A stretch of DNA of 64,000 nucleotides from UBA4427 sp045106235. Its GTDB lineage: Bacteria > Myxococcota_A > UBA9160 > UBA4427. The DNA lies in assembly GCA_045106235.1 (NCBI GenBank), contig JBGCEJ010000027.1, positions 1 through 64,000 on the forward strand, in the 5' to 3' direction. The position numbers were made by a program, and so were the translations under genes. The notes under the pieces were generated by a model, which saw only the letters and a program-made list of their open reading frames with translations, did not search any database and was not told where the DNA came from. Positions 16,630 through 25,247 of this stretch are shown in pieces (the stretch's first letter is position 1; the number at the start of each line of letters is the position of its first letter).

Positions 16630-17769
16630 CTACCCCTTGGTCAATTCGCGCGCAATCACGACCCGCTGAATCTGGTTCGTCCCTTCGTAGATCTGCATCA
16701 GCTTTGCATCGCGCATCAGCTTTTCGACGGGGTACTCCTTCGTGTAGCCGTTGCCACCGAAAATCTGCACAGCGTCCGTGGTCGCGGTCATCGCCGAGTC
16801 CGTCGCGAAGCATTTCGCCATCGCGGATTCCTTCGACGCGCGCTTCCCCGCGTCGATCATCCAGGCGCTTTGATGCGTGAGCAGCCGACTCGCTTCGATG
16901 TCCTTTGCCATATCCGCGAGCATGAACTGCACGCCTTGGAATTCGCCGATGGCCTGGCCGAATGCGTTCCGCTCCTGCGAATAGGCAAGCGCCTCTTCCA
17001 TCGCGCGGCGGGCGATGCCGACGGCGAGGGCCGCAACTTGGGGGCGCGCACGGTCGAGGGTCCCCATCGCGATGCGGAAGCCTTCGCCTTCTTCCCCGAG
17101 ACGCTGCGCCGCAGGCACGCGCACATTGTCGAAATGCACGAGGGTCGTATTCGACGCTCGCTGCCCCATTTTGTCTTCCTTGCGGCCTGGAGAGAGGCCC
17201 GGCGTATCCCGAGGAATCACGAAGGCGCACATGCCCTTATGCCGAGAGCTGCGATCCGTCGTGGCGAAGACCGTGTAGAGATCCGCGTAACCGCCGTTCG
17301 TGATCCAAGCCTTCGTGCCGTTCAAGATATAGTCGTCGCCGTCCCGTTCGGCATGCAGCTGAAGGCCAGCCACGTCCGACCCCGCACCGGGCTCGGACAA
17401 ACAGAACGCCAGAATTTTGAACTCCTCGGCGCAGGGTGCGAGCCATTCCCGCTTCTGATCTTCCGAGGCGCCCACCACGAGGGGACCGAGGGCGAGATCA
17501 TTGCTGATGATCGAGGTCGTGATCCCTGAACAGCCCCGGGACAACTCTTCGACGCCGACACAGGCGCCCAGCACTGAAATATCCACCCCGCCATACGCTT
17601 CGCCTATGCAGGTATGGGAGAGGCCCAATTCCCAGGCCTTCTTCAAGACCTCCGTCGGGAACTCACCGCTCACATCGCATTCCGCGGCGATCGGCATGAT
17701 CTCTTCTTCCGCGAAGCGCCGGGCGGTTTGCTGGAGATTCAGAAGTGCGTCGTCGAGTTCAAAGTCCAT
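16630..17769 (-). CDS. Acyl-CoA dehydrogenase
   Basis: A 379-residue FAD enzyme of beta-oxidation or branched-chain acyl-CoA breakdown. Family signatures: FCLSEPGAGSDVAGLQ (about 125-140), ITNGGYADLYTVFATT (about 155-170), RLGEEGEGFRIAMGTLDRARP and, near the C-terminus, QIFGGNGYTKEYPVEKLMRDAK followed by IYEGTNQIQR. The catalytic glutamate is expected in YEGTNQI. The chain-length specificity cannot be told. TAGATT lies seven bases before the ATG. The IclR regulator gene 65 bases upstream on the same strand may control it. Confidence 0.94.
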   Translation of the reverse strand: MDFELDDALLNLQQTARRFAEEEIMPIAAECDVSGEFPTEVLKKAWELGLSHTCIGEAYGGVDISVLGACVGVEELSRGCSGITTSIISNDLALGPLVVGASEDQKREWLAPCAEEFKILAFCLSEPGAGSDVAGLQLHAERDGDDYILNGTKAWITNGGYADLYTVFATTDRSSRHKGMCAFVIPRDTPGLSPGRKEDKMGQRASNTTLVHFDNVRVPAAQRLGEEGEGFRIAMGTLDRARPQVAALAVGIARRAMEEALAYSQERNAFGQAIGEFQGVQFMLADMAKDIEASRLLTHQSAWMIDAGKRASKESAMAKCFATDSAMTATTDAVQIFGGNGYTKEYPVEKLMRDAKLMQIYEGTNQIQRVVIARELTKG

Positions 17770-17834
17770 GCAGCGGAATCTATCAGATCCCCTGACGAAC
17801 TGAACACGATCGCAAAGATCGCGTCTGGGACGAA

Positions 17835-18746
17835 CTAAAGCGGCGAGCCGAGCTCTTTGGAGAGTCGCGCCGCGGCGGACATCACCGCGCGAGCGGCGTC
17901 GCCGTGCAGCGCTTCTTCACTGAGGCGCATGCTGGGCCCCGAAAGCGACAGCCCCGCGATCACCCGGGCGCTTGCGTCGCGCACCGGCGCCGCCACACAT
18001 CGAAGCCCCGGGGAATATTCCTCAAGATCCGTCGCGTATCCGCGCATCTGGATGCCGCGCAGTTCCTCCACCAGCTTCGTCGCGTCATCGATCGTCGACG
18101 CCGTGTAGCGCTCAAGCTTCCAGCCTGAAATCGCTGCCGCCGTTGTCTGAGAAGACGTCAGGGAAGAGGCCTGGGGCTTGCCGCCCGAAGCACCGAGTGG
18201 CGAAGCCCCACTCTCCTCAGCTCCGTACCCATTCGAATCGGCCTGAGACTCAAGGGCCGGCAGACTGTCATTGCTGAACTCGCCCGCAACGAGCGCTTTG
18301 CCGAGCGCCGTACAATGTGCCGGAAGCCGCTCGCCCACCCGTGAGCCCGTCAAAACCAGCTGAGCAGGCTGAACACAATCGAGATGGACGACTTCGGAAC
18401 CGCGCAGCACGCCGAGATGCGCCGTCTCACCCACCGTCTGAGCAAGCTCCTCAAGGAGCGGGCGCGCCTGCGTCATCAGCGTATGGCTGCGCGCGAAGGC
18501 ATGGCCGAGTTCGAGACAGCGGGGGCCGAGATGATAGAGCTCGGTATCGGGCGTCTGCTGGATATAGCCGGAGAGCTCAAGCGTCGCGAGCAATCGGAAC
18601 GCGTTGTTCTTATGGAGCCCAAGCCGCCGCGCCAAATCGCTCACACCCATTTCAGTCTCGGTGTGAAAAACTTCAAGCATGCGGAGCGCATTCGTCACGG
18701 TCTGAATTGCGTACTCACTCTTTGGCTTGCTTGAAGACTTTGGCAT
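17835..18746 (-). CDS. IclR-family transcriptional regulator with an insert in the effector domain
   Basis: 303 residues from ATG 18746, which has GGGGGAAA about four to eight bases upstream; the frame is open to 18851. N-terminal winged helix: YAIQTVTNALRMLEVFHTETEMGVSDLARRLGLHKNNAFRLLATL (about 11-55, split here only as text). C-terminal effector domain: LLEELAQTVGETAHLGVLRG and ATDLEEYSPGLRCVAAPVRDA. Between them about 50 residues rich in Ser, Gly, Ala (QADSNGYGAEESGASPLG onward) interrupt the usual sequence after the AVVAGEF-type segment, making it longer than the usual 250-270. It probably regulates the acyl-CoA dehydrogenase downstream. A CGTGAG-N5-CTCACG palindrome lies upstream. Confidence 0.9.
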   Translation of the reverse strand: MPKSSSKPKSEYAIQTVTNALRMLEVFHTETEMGVSDLARRLGLHKNNAFRLLATLELSGYIQQTPDTELYHLGPRCLELGHAFARSHTLMTQARPLLEELAQTVGETAHLGVLRGSEVVHLDCVQPAQLVLTGSRVGERLPAHCTALGKALVAGEFSNDSLPALESQADSNGYGAEESGASPLGASGGKPQASSLTSSQTTAAAISGWKLERYTASTIDDATKLVEELRGIQMRGYATDLEEYSPGLRCVAAPVRDASARVIAGLSLSGPSMRLSEEALHGDAARAVMSAAARLSKELGSPL

Positions 18747-18857
18747 TCGTGTTTCCCCCGATTCGACGCGTCCGCGTCCGCTGCTGTCCGCATTCAACAC
18801 GATTCGCGAGCGCCACGAACTGTACTGAGATGCAGATCCGCCGCGAGTCAAGAATCC

Positions 18858-18874
18858 CGTGAGATCAACTCACG
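18858..18874. promoter_or_regulatory. Palindrome upstream of IclR gene, possible autoregulatory operator
   Basis: CGTGAG, five bases, CTCACG: a perfect 6-bp inverted repeat 112 bases before the IclR start. IclR regulators commonly repress their own genes from such sites. The CTCACG half is also present three times at 38420-38456. Confidence 0.4.
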
Positions 18875-19052
18875 CAATTGACTTGCGACGGTTCACCCTC
18901 TGCCGCTTTGCGATTTGGATGGGTTGCTGTCTTCGTTCGGACCGGAACCTGAATTGCTGAGGGCGGGGACAAAGCGTCGCGACCGCGCTCGTGTGAAATG
19001 AGAAGAGCAGATTGAGCAGAGTCACCGCGCCGAAGTTTGGCTCACTCTTTCA

Positions 19053-19071
19053 CAGTCAAAGTTTTTGACTG
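19053..19071. repeat. Short hairpin CAGTCAAA-GTT-TTTGACTG
   Basis: A perfect 8-bp inverted repeat with a 3-base loop in the long intergenic region. It could be a weak terminator or a protein site; there is no gene immediately next to it. Confidence 0.35.
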
Positions 19072-19542
19072 CGCTCGTCGCGTACAGAATCCGCACGCTT
19101 GATGCCGCTTCTTTTTTTGCAATTCCTTCGGTTGAGAACGAGACCAGCAATTCATTTCGCGAGGCCCAGGGGGTCTTCCATTCTTAACGCAACGCGAAGC
19201 GAGGTGTCAAGATTCGAAACGGGACTCGCCGAGAAGATTTCTCGACATAACACCATAAAGTGTATTCGCAATCAACGCCACACGCGCGAAGCAAAAGGCG
19301 TTTCAATCGCGGGACCAAAAACGAGCCGCGCCTGAAAAAAATTGGAGCGGGGTGCAGCGCCTGAGCTCAATCGGCGAACATCACCGCCTCAATGCCCGCG
19401 GCGACTTCTCATAGGGAATCTATTCGCCTAATACTGAATTTGCGGGGCGCATGGAATACGCTCGAGTCGGCGGGGGGAGCGGGCAAATGCTCGGTCGCCT
19501 CTTGCTCGACCTTCCGTGTCTACCAATCGTATTCGGCGAGCT

Positions 19543-20103
19543 TCAGCGACCAGGGCGCTCAGAGGCGCGAGCAGCCATCTCCGTTGCAAGCAGCTCCACG
19601 ATGAGGGTGACGACCCCCATAACAATCGCGACATCCGCAAAATTGAAGTCGGGAAGCGACTCAGAGCTCGCTGATCCGAGATGCAGGAAGTCGAGGCCTG
19701 CCCCGTGCCGAAAACGGTCCAGGCCGTTGCTCGCAATCCCGCCAAGGATCGCCCCGAGCGCGGCGGCGCTGCCATGCTCCCCAGGGGCCAAGCCGCGATA
19801 GAAAGAAACGATGATCGTGACTGCGATCAACGAAAGAACCGCGAAGCCACCAAGTTGTGCACTGGGTGGCCAGCCGCTGAACAATCCAAGTGCACCGCTG
19901 GCTGCAGGGAGATGGGCGAGCGCCAGCAGGTCGCCGAGCCAGGCCACGCGCTCCCCTACATCGAGCGAACGCATGGCATGCCATTTTCCGACTTGATCGA
20001 TGAATGCAACCAGCGCCGCGACTGGCATGAAAGCCCAGTGCTTCGTCGAAGCGACGGAGACGATCGCACCGGCGGCCTCATCTCGTTCAGCGTCCTCGAC
20101 CAT
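19543..20103 (-). CDS. lspA: Lipoprotein signal peptidase (signal peptidase II)
   Basis: A 186-residue inner-membrane aspartyl protease that removes signal peptides from prolipoproteins. Four hydrophobic segments are present. Family blocks: FIDQVGKW (about 34-41), GAILGGIASNGLDRFRHG (about 128-145) with the first catalytic Asp, and LPDFNFADVAIVMG with the second. The usual NxGAAF block is degenerate (PAASGALGLF), so it is a divergent LspA. It follows the TPR lipoprotein gene by 13 bases and is last in a cell-envelope run with the PBP. Confidence 0.85.
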   Translation of the reverse strand: MVEDAERDEAAGAIVSVASTKHWAFMPVAALVAFIDQVGKWHAMRSLDVGERVAWLGDLLALAHLPAASGALGLFSGWPPSAQLGGFAVLSLIAVTIIVSFYRGLAPGEHGSAAALGAILGGIASNGLDRFRHGAGLDFLHLGSASSESLPDFNFADVAIVMGVVTLIVELLATEMAARASERPGR

Positions 20104-20116
20104 GCCGCGCCGCGAC

Positions 20117-20803
20117 CTATCTCAACTCGGCGGCAGAGAGCCGCTCGTCGCGCCAAATTTCGGGCGAGAGCTGACGCGCCGCTTCGAAGCGCGGCCCCGC
20201 GAGATCTTCCCGCCCCCGGGCGCGATCGATCCAAGCACGCAGGCCTATGCCCCAAACATCAACGGAGGGGCCCATCCGATCCTCGGCCTCGAAGAGCGAA
20301 CGCGCTTGGTCGAGAAAGGCATTCGCTTCGTCCGTTGAATCGCCTTCGACATGATGTCGTGCGAGGGCCAGGTACGCGAAAGGATTCGTCGAATCGACGC
20401 GCACGGCCCGCTGATAGCTCGCCAGCGCACGGCCGGGCCGACCCGCCGCATCTTCGTCGAGGCCTGAGATCACCAGCCGCAGCGAAGCGTCTCGCGCAGA
20501 ATCCACGCGACCGAGCGCGCCGGAAGCCGTGAGCGGCTTCTCTCTCTGCAATCCGCCAAAAGGCGGCCGGGAAAAAACGGAAGTCTCTCGCTCGCTCGGG
20601 ACGCGCGCGGCTTCAGCGCCGCCGGAGCCCGTAGAAGAACCAGAAGGAGAACCCGAGCCAGGAAGGGGTGGATAGCGGTCGGGCTGCGGGTACGTCGGGA
20701 TCGGCGTATGCGCACAGCCCGCCAGGAAAAGGACGAGCGTCAGAGCCCAAGCAAGCAGGCCGTTCCGTCCCGGGACGAAGGAGTCATCTGGTCGAGCGCG
20801 CAT
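20117..20803 (-). CDS. Putative lipoprotein with TPR-like repeat
   Basis: 228 residues from ATG 20803 (MRARPDDSF). A hydrophobic stretch LLAWALTLVLFLAGC ends in a lipobox (LAGC), so it is probably a lipoprotein. A Pro/Ser/Gly-rich linker follows (about 35-75), then a helical region resembling one or two TPR units (EDAAGRPGRALASYQRAVRVDSTNPFAYLALA). The function is unknown. The frame is open to 20986 but that part lies inside the PBP gene. It sits between the PBP gene (53 bases upstream) and lspA. Confidence 0.72.
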   Translation of the reverse strand: MRARPDDSFVPGRNGLLAWALTLVLFLAGCAHTPIPTYPQPDRYPPLPGSGSPSGSSTGSGGAEAARVPSERETSVFSRPPFGGLQREKPLTASGALGRVDSARDASLRLVISGLDEDAAGRPGRALASYQRAVRVDSTNPFAYLALARHHVEGDSTDEANAFLDQARSLFEAEDRMGPSVDVWGIGLRAWIDRARGREDLAGPRFEAARQLSPEIWRDERLSAAELR

Positions 20804-20855
20804 ATTGTCTTCCACGATCGCCGAACCTCGCACATCCGCTCTCACGCCGCCCGAC

Positions 20856-23225
20856 TCAGCCCCCAAAGATTCGCTCGAAAATGCCCGGGCCCCGGGGTGC
20901 CCGGCGTGGGCAGGTCTCGAGAGGTGCCGTGCCCTCAATAAAAAACTCGGGGCGCCGCTCAGGACACCCCAAGAGCGCACGCGCACCGCTCACCGGATCC
21001 ACATCCACACGCTCAACGCTGCCCGGCTTTGCAAAGCCGCCGCGCACACGCTCTCCAGAAACGTCCGCCAGAAAATTCGCCCAAACGGGCAGCGCCCCAC
21101 GGCTGCTCGGCACCCCGATCTTCTGGGGCTCGTCGTACCCAATCCACACCACCGCCACGAGCTCCGGCGTAAAGCCCGCGAACCAGAGATCAAATTCCTC
21201 ATCCGTGGTCCCGGTCTTGCCGGCGATCGGGCCACGCAAACCCCGCGCGCGAATCCCCGCGCCCGTGCCGCGATCCACGACGCCCTCCAGCAGCGAAGTC
21301 GTCAGATACGCCGTCCCGGGATCGAGTACCCGCCGCGCGCCTTCAAGCGGCCACTGTTCCTGACCCACGCCCTGCTCGTCGAGCAAACCAATAAAGCTCC
21401 GGGGCATCGGCCGCAGTCCCGCATTCGCAAACGTGGCATAGACCCGGGCGATCTCGAGAGGCGAAACCTCCGCCGTGCCTAACGCCAGGCTCGGCACCGC
21501 AGGCAAGCGACTCTCTACGCCCAGCCGCCGCGCCATCTCCACAACCTTGCCCATGCCCACCGCCTGCCCCACGCGCGCGGCAGGCACATTCAGCGATCGC
21601 TCGAGCGCTTCGCGGACAGAAACCGGGCCGCGAAACTGCTTATCGTAATTCGCGGGCTCCCAGACGCCTTCCGTGGTCTCGATCCGGAGGGGCAGATCTT
21701 CAATCATGCTCGCCAGAGTGACCGCGGGACCCGAGTCCGGCGAAAGCGCCGCCGAATAGACGATCGGCTTAAACACACTGCCCGCCTGGCGCCGCGCCTG
21801 GGTGCATCGATTGAACTGCGACTTCGCATAATTGCGCCCGCCGACCATGGCTAGGATCTCGCCCGTCTGAGGACGCATCGCCAACAAACATCCCTGCAAC
21901 TTCGGCGGGTCTTCCCCGGCCGCGACCGCAGGCTTAGGAAGGCGTCCTTCGAGTTCCGCGAGCCCTTCCTCGAGATGCTTCACCGCCGCGCGCTGCAGCG
22001 TCGTATCGAGGGTGGAATAGATCCGCAGCCCTTCCACCGCGAGCAGCTCCGAGTCGTAGACCTCGGGCAGCTGTTTCGCGAGGGTATCGAGGAAATAGCG
22101 ATCCTGGCTCGATTCGAGCGCGATCTGAGCGATGGAGATTTCGCGATTGCGTGCGCGTTCGGCAGACTCTTTCGTGATCCGCTTCTGCGCCTCCATCAGG
22201 TCGATGACAAGATTGCGTCGCTTCTTCGCGCGATCGGGATGTCGATGGGGACTTAGCGCGTTCGGACTCTGAATCACCGCAGCCAAAACTGCGGATTCGT
22301 CGACCGCGAGATCCGCAACGCGCTTTCCAAAAAAGAAACGCGATGCTTCCCCAACGCCGTGGATCGCAGTCGAACCGCGGCGCCCCATATAGATCTCGTT
22401 CAGGTAGGCCTCGAGAATCTGAGGCTTCGAATAACGGGCCTCGACCATCAAGGCCATCACGGCCTCCGTGATCTTTCGACGATAGGTGCGCTCGGGCGTG
22501 AGGAAGAAGTTCTTCACCAGCTGCTGCGTCAGCGTGCTGCCGCCCTGCGAGACACCACCCGCGCGCAGATTCGCGAGCAGGGCGCCGACGATGCGGCGCG
22601 GATCAATCCCGTGATGTTCTTCAAAGCGCCGATCCTCGACGGAATAGATCGCTGCGACCAGATGCTCCGGAACCTCTTCCATGCGCACGAGATCGCGCTG
22701 TTCCCGATCGTCTCCGTAGAAAGAAGAAATCGGTTCGGGTTCGAGGGCGACGACGGGGACGGGGCGCCCCTGATGGTCTCGCATATCGCGCACGCGCCCC
22801 TGCTCGAGCCGGAACTCCACCTTGCGGTCGTCTTCGGGGAGCTGGGGATGTTCGAAGCCGCGCAGATGAACGCGCAGCCGCCCCGGCAGCCAGCGGTAGC
22901 TGCCGATCGCGAGCGGCCCCGCCTCTTTCTGTTCCCGGTAGCCCATGCGGCCGAGCCAGCCCGGTAAATCGAGACGCTGCCAATCCGCGCCCGGGAAAAT
23001 GATTTTCGGCGCGGCGTAAACGCGCGAAGGCACCGAGAAGCGACGACCATCAAAACGCGAGACAACCACGCGGTCGAGTTCGAGAAGCCAGCCCGCCGCC
23101 CAGATCCCGCCGATGAACGCCAGGGCGACAACCACCAGGCCGACGCGACGCGCGCGGATCGAACCGCCGGATCGCCCGCGACCCTCGCCCTCTTCCTCAG
23201 TTGGCTCCCAGTTGGCTTTCGCCAT
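20856..23225 (-). CDS. mrcB: Bifunctional class A penicillin-binding protein, PBP1B type
   Basis: 789 residues from ATG 23225 (MAKANWEPTEEEGEG); an in-frame codon at 23243 is less likely. After a cytoplasmic tail and one membrane helix (GLVVVALAFIGGIWAAGWLL, about 27-46) comes a UB2H-like region (SRVYAAPKIIFPG onward), then glycosyltransferase family 51 (VEDRRFEEHHGIDPRRI, GGSTLTQQLVKN, RKITEAVMALMVEARYSK, EAYLNEIYMG), then the transpeptidase: SVFK (catalytic Ser, in RRQAGSVFKPIVY), SLN and AGKTGTTDEEFD. It polymerises and crosslinks peptidoglycan in the periplasm. The UB2H region favours PBP1B over PBP1A. LpoB-like activators are not obvious, although the lipoprotein gene downstream is an interesting neighbour. 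Confidence 0.95.
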   Translation of the reverse strand: MAKANWEPTEEEGEGRGRSGGSIRARRVGLVVVALAFIGGIWAAGWLLELDRVVVSRFDGRRFSVPSRVYAAPKIIFPGADWQRLDLPGWLGRMGYREQKEAGPLAIGSYRWLPGRLRVHLRGFEHPQLPEDDRKVEFRLEQGRVRDMRDHQGRPVPVVALEPEPISSFYGDDREQRDLVRMEEVPEHLVAAIYSVEDRRFEEHHGIDPRRIVGALLANLRAGGVSQGGSTLTQQLVKNFFLTPERTYRRKITEAVMALMVEARYSKPQILEAYLNEIYMGRRGSTAIHGVGEASRFFFGKRVADLAVDESAVLAAVIQSPNALSPHRHPDRAKKRRNLVIDLMEAQKRITKESAERARNREISIAQIALESSQDRYFLDTLAKQLPEVYDSELLAVEGLRIYSTLDTTLQRAAVKHLEEGLAELEGRLPKPAVAAGEDPPKLQGCLLAMRPQTGEILAMVGGRNYAKSQFNRCTQARRQAGSVFKPIVYSAALSPDSGPAVTLASMIEDLPLRIETTEGVWEPANYDKQFRGPVSVREALERSLNVPAARVGQAVGMGKVVEMARRLGVESRLPAVPSLALGTAEVSPLEIARVYATFANAGLRPMPRSFIGLLDEQGVGQEQWPLEGARRVLDPGTAYLTTSLLEGVVDRGTGAGIRARGLRGPIAGKTGTTDEEFDLWFAGFTPELVAVVWIGYDEPQKIGVPSSRGALPVWANFLADVSGERVRGGFAKPGSVERVDVDPVSGARALLGCPERRPEFFIEGTAPLETCPRRAPRGPGIFERIFGG

Positions 23226-23418
23226 GTGCTCCAATCCTCTCACGCCCCACGGGACAGTACCCGTCTCCGGACATCGCGTCCCCCGGGCCCTTCAATCAGC
23301 CCTTCATTGAACCCCGCGAGCGGTCCCGCGTTCCTGGGAAAACGTTCCTGCCAAAAAGCGACGACCAGAGCGGGCAGGATCTTGTGCCGCGGCGTCCGAA
23401 CCGCGAGAGTAGGACGCT

Positions 23419-24894
23419 ATGAGTGCGAGATCCGATGAAAATCAGTCTTCCGGGGCAGCCGGAGGCCAAGCCAAGCCTTGGGGCGGCCGCTTCAGCGGCA
23501 AAACCGATCCGACGGTCGAGCGCTTCTCCGCCTCGATCCATTTCGACAAGGCCCTCGCTCGCCACGATATCCGCGGCTCCCGCGCTCAGGCGCGCATGCT
23601 CGGAGACGCCGGTCTGATTCCCCCGGGTGACGCCAAGGAACTCCTCCGTGGCCTCGAGATCATCGCCGGCGAGATCGAAGCCGGGAGCTTCCCCTTCGAC
23701 CCTGCCCTCGAAGACATTCACATGAATATCGAGACGCGGCTCCGCACCCATGTCGGGCCCGACGTCGCGGGTAAGCTGCATACCGGCCGCTCTCGCAACG
23801 ACCAGGTCGCCACGGACCTCGCGCTCTTCCTGCGCGAGACGGGCCTCGCGACCCAGCGCGGACTGCACGAACTCCGCGGCGCTCTGCTCGAACGCGCTAA
23901 GGAAAACGTCGGCACGATCCTGCCGGGCTATACCCATTTGCAGCGCGCCCAACCCGTACGCCTCGCCCATCAATGGCTCGCCCATATCGAGACCCTCGGC
24001 CGCGACGCCTCGCGCTTCGCGGATGCCCGCGCGCGGATCGAACGCTGCCCCCTCGGCGCGGGAGCGATGGCCGGCTCGACGCTGCCCCTGCGGCGGGAAC
24101 AGACCGCCGAGGAGCTCGGCTTCGCGGCGGGGCCGACGCGGAACAGTATGGACACGGTCGCTTCCCGAGATGCTGCGCTTGAGTATTTGGCGGCGGCCGC
24201 GATCTGCATGGTGCATCTCTCTCGCCTCGCGGAAGAGCTCGTACTCTGGTCCTCTGCGGAGTTCGGCTTCGTTGAGCTCGCCGACGCGTATTCGACGGGC
24301 TCGAGCCTGATGCCCTAGAAGAAGAATCCCGACGTGCCGGAAATCGTGCGCGGCAAATCCGGACGGGCCATCGGCAACCTGGTCACGCTGCTCACTGTGC
24401 TCAAGGGCCTCCCGCTCACCTACAACCGGGATCTCCAGGAAGATAAGGAGCCGCTCTTTGACTCGGTCTCGACGCTTCGGGATTCGTTGGAGGTGATGAC
24501 GGGCACGATCGAGACTTTGACGGTCAAGAAAGAACGCATGGGCGAGGCGGCGGCGGACCCGATGCTGCTCGCGACGGATCTCGCGGAGATCCTTGTTCAG
24601 GCGGGGGTGCCCTTTCGGGATGCCCATGAGGTTGTGGGTAAGATCGTCGGCTTCGTGACCCGCGAAGGACGAGACCTGCGATCGCTGACCCTGGCCGAGA
24701 TGCAGTCCTTCCACGCTGCCTTCGAGGCGCCCTCGGACGAACTGCTGAATCTCGAACGCAGCCTGGAAAGCCGAACCCTGATGGGCGGAACGGCCACTGC
24801 ACGCGTTGAGGCCGCGCTGGTCGAGGCCGAGAGCGAACTCGAATCCGCTTTCGCGAGAATCGAACGGGAAATCGCGGAAGAATCAGGCGCCTAA
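23419..24894 (+). pseudogene. argH: Argininosuccinate lyase, interrupted by an in-frame TAG codon
   Basis: The full frame is 491 codons and encodes a normal ArgH, which splits argininosuccinate into arginine and fumarate, except that codon 300 (24316-24318) is TAG. The first part has AKPWGGRFSGKTDPTVERFSAS, TGRSRNDQVATDLALFLR and GYTHLQRAQPVRLAHQW. The break falls inside the signature: GSSLMP, stop, KKNPDVPEIVRGKSG. The family has glutamine there (MPQKKNP), so one CAG-to-TAG change explains it. The frame after the stop is intact to the TAA at 24892, with no frameshift or other decay. A GTG at 24334 could in principle restart translation, but a protein split in this catalytic loop would be unusual. 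Possible explanations are a recent mutation, an assembly error, or suppression of TAG. Confidence 0.9.
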
Positions 24895-24954
24895 GCGGCG
24901 CGGTCCTTGGCTCGAATGCGATTCGAGACACGGCTCACAGCGAGGAGCGGGGAA

Positions 24955-25155
24955 ATGACGAAAGGTTCAGAGCGGCGTCCATGGAAGAGCGTCCTCGCCC
25001 TGCTCACAATTTTGGCGATCGCAGGTACACTGTCCGGGTGCGGCCGATACGGCCGTCCGGTTCGACCCAAGGCTTCTCTCGCCCAGGTCGACTCTTCATG
25101 CGGCGCTGCATCATACGGCGCTGCGCCGTCTGTGATTCACAGAGCATCCAGCTAA
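24955..25155 (+). CDS. lptM: Small lipoprotein, LptM (YifL)-like
   Basis: 66 residues from ATG 24955, preceded by GAGGAGCGGGGA. The hydrophobic segment VLALLTILAIAGTLSGCG carries a lipobox, followed by GRYGRPVRP, close to the short LptM/YifL pattern in which the lipidated Cys precedes G-x-x-G-P-x-x-P. LptM helps assembly of the LptD/E LPS translocon. The position between argH and dapF matches the place of this small gene in many proteobacteria. The last 25 residues are not family-like. Confidence 0.7.
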   Translation: MTKGSERRPWKSVLALLTILAIAGTLSGCGRYGRPVRPKASLAQVDSSCGAASYGAAPSVIHRASS

Positions 25156-25247
25156 ATACAAACATCAACCTGCACTCAGCCCAAGATCGCGTCAGGACCT
25201 CTCCGGTCCGAGGCAAGGGTTCGAGGAATGAGCCCAGGAGCCTAACC

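Larger units (their letters stand above)
18747..19542. other. Long intergenic region upstream of the IclR gene
   Basis: About 800 bases, lower in GC than the neighbours, with no convincing gene. It holds two inverted repeats (18858-18874 and 19053-19071). A short frame at 19099-19335 lacks a ribosome site and any recognisable family. Confidence 0.5.

Noticed and set aside
24316..24318. Genome-wide reassignment of TAG to an amino acid
   Set aside because: Several genes in this window end normally at TAG with no conserved sequence after it (tatC, PilZ, gltA, SnoaL-like at 28450, bioF).
24981..25247. Upstream extension of dapF through the lptM gene
   Set aside because: The family N-terminus begins at 25248 and a ribosome site is placed there.
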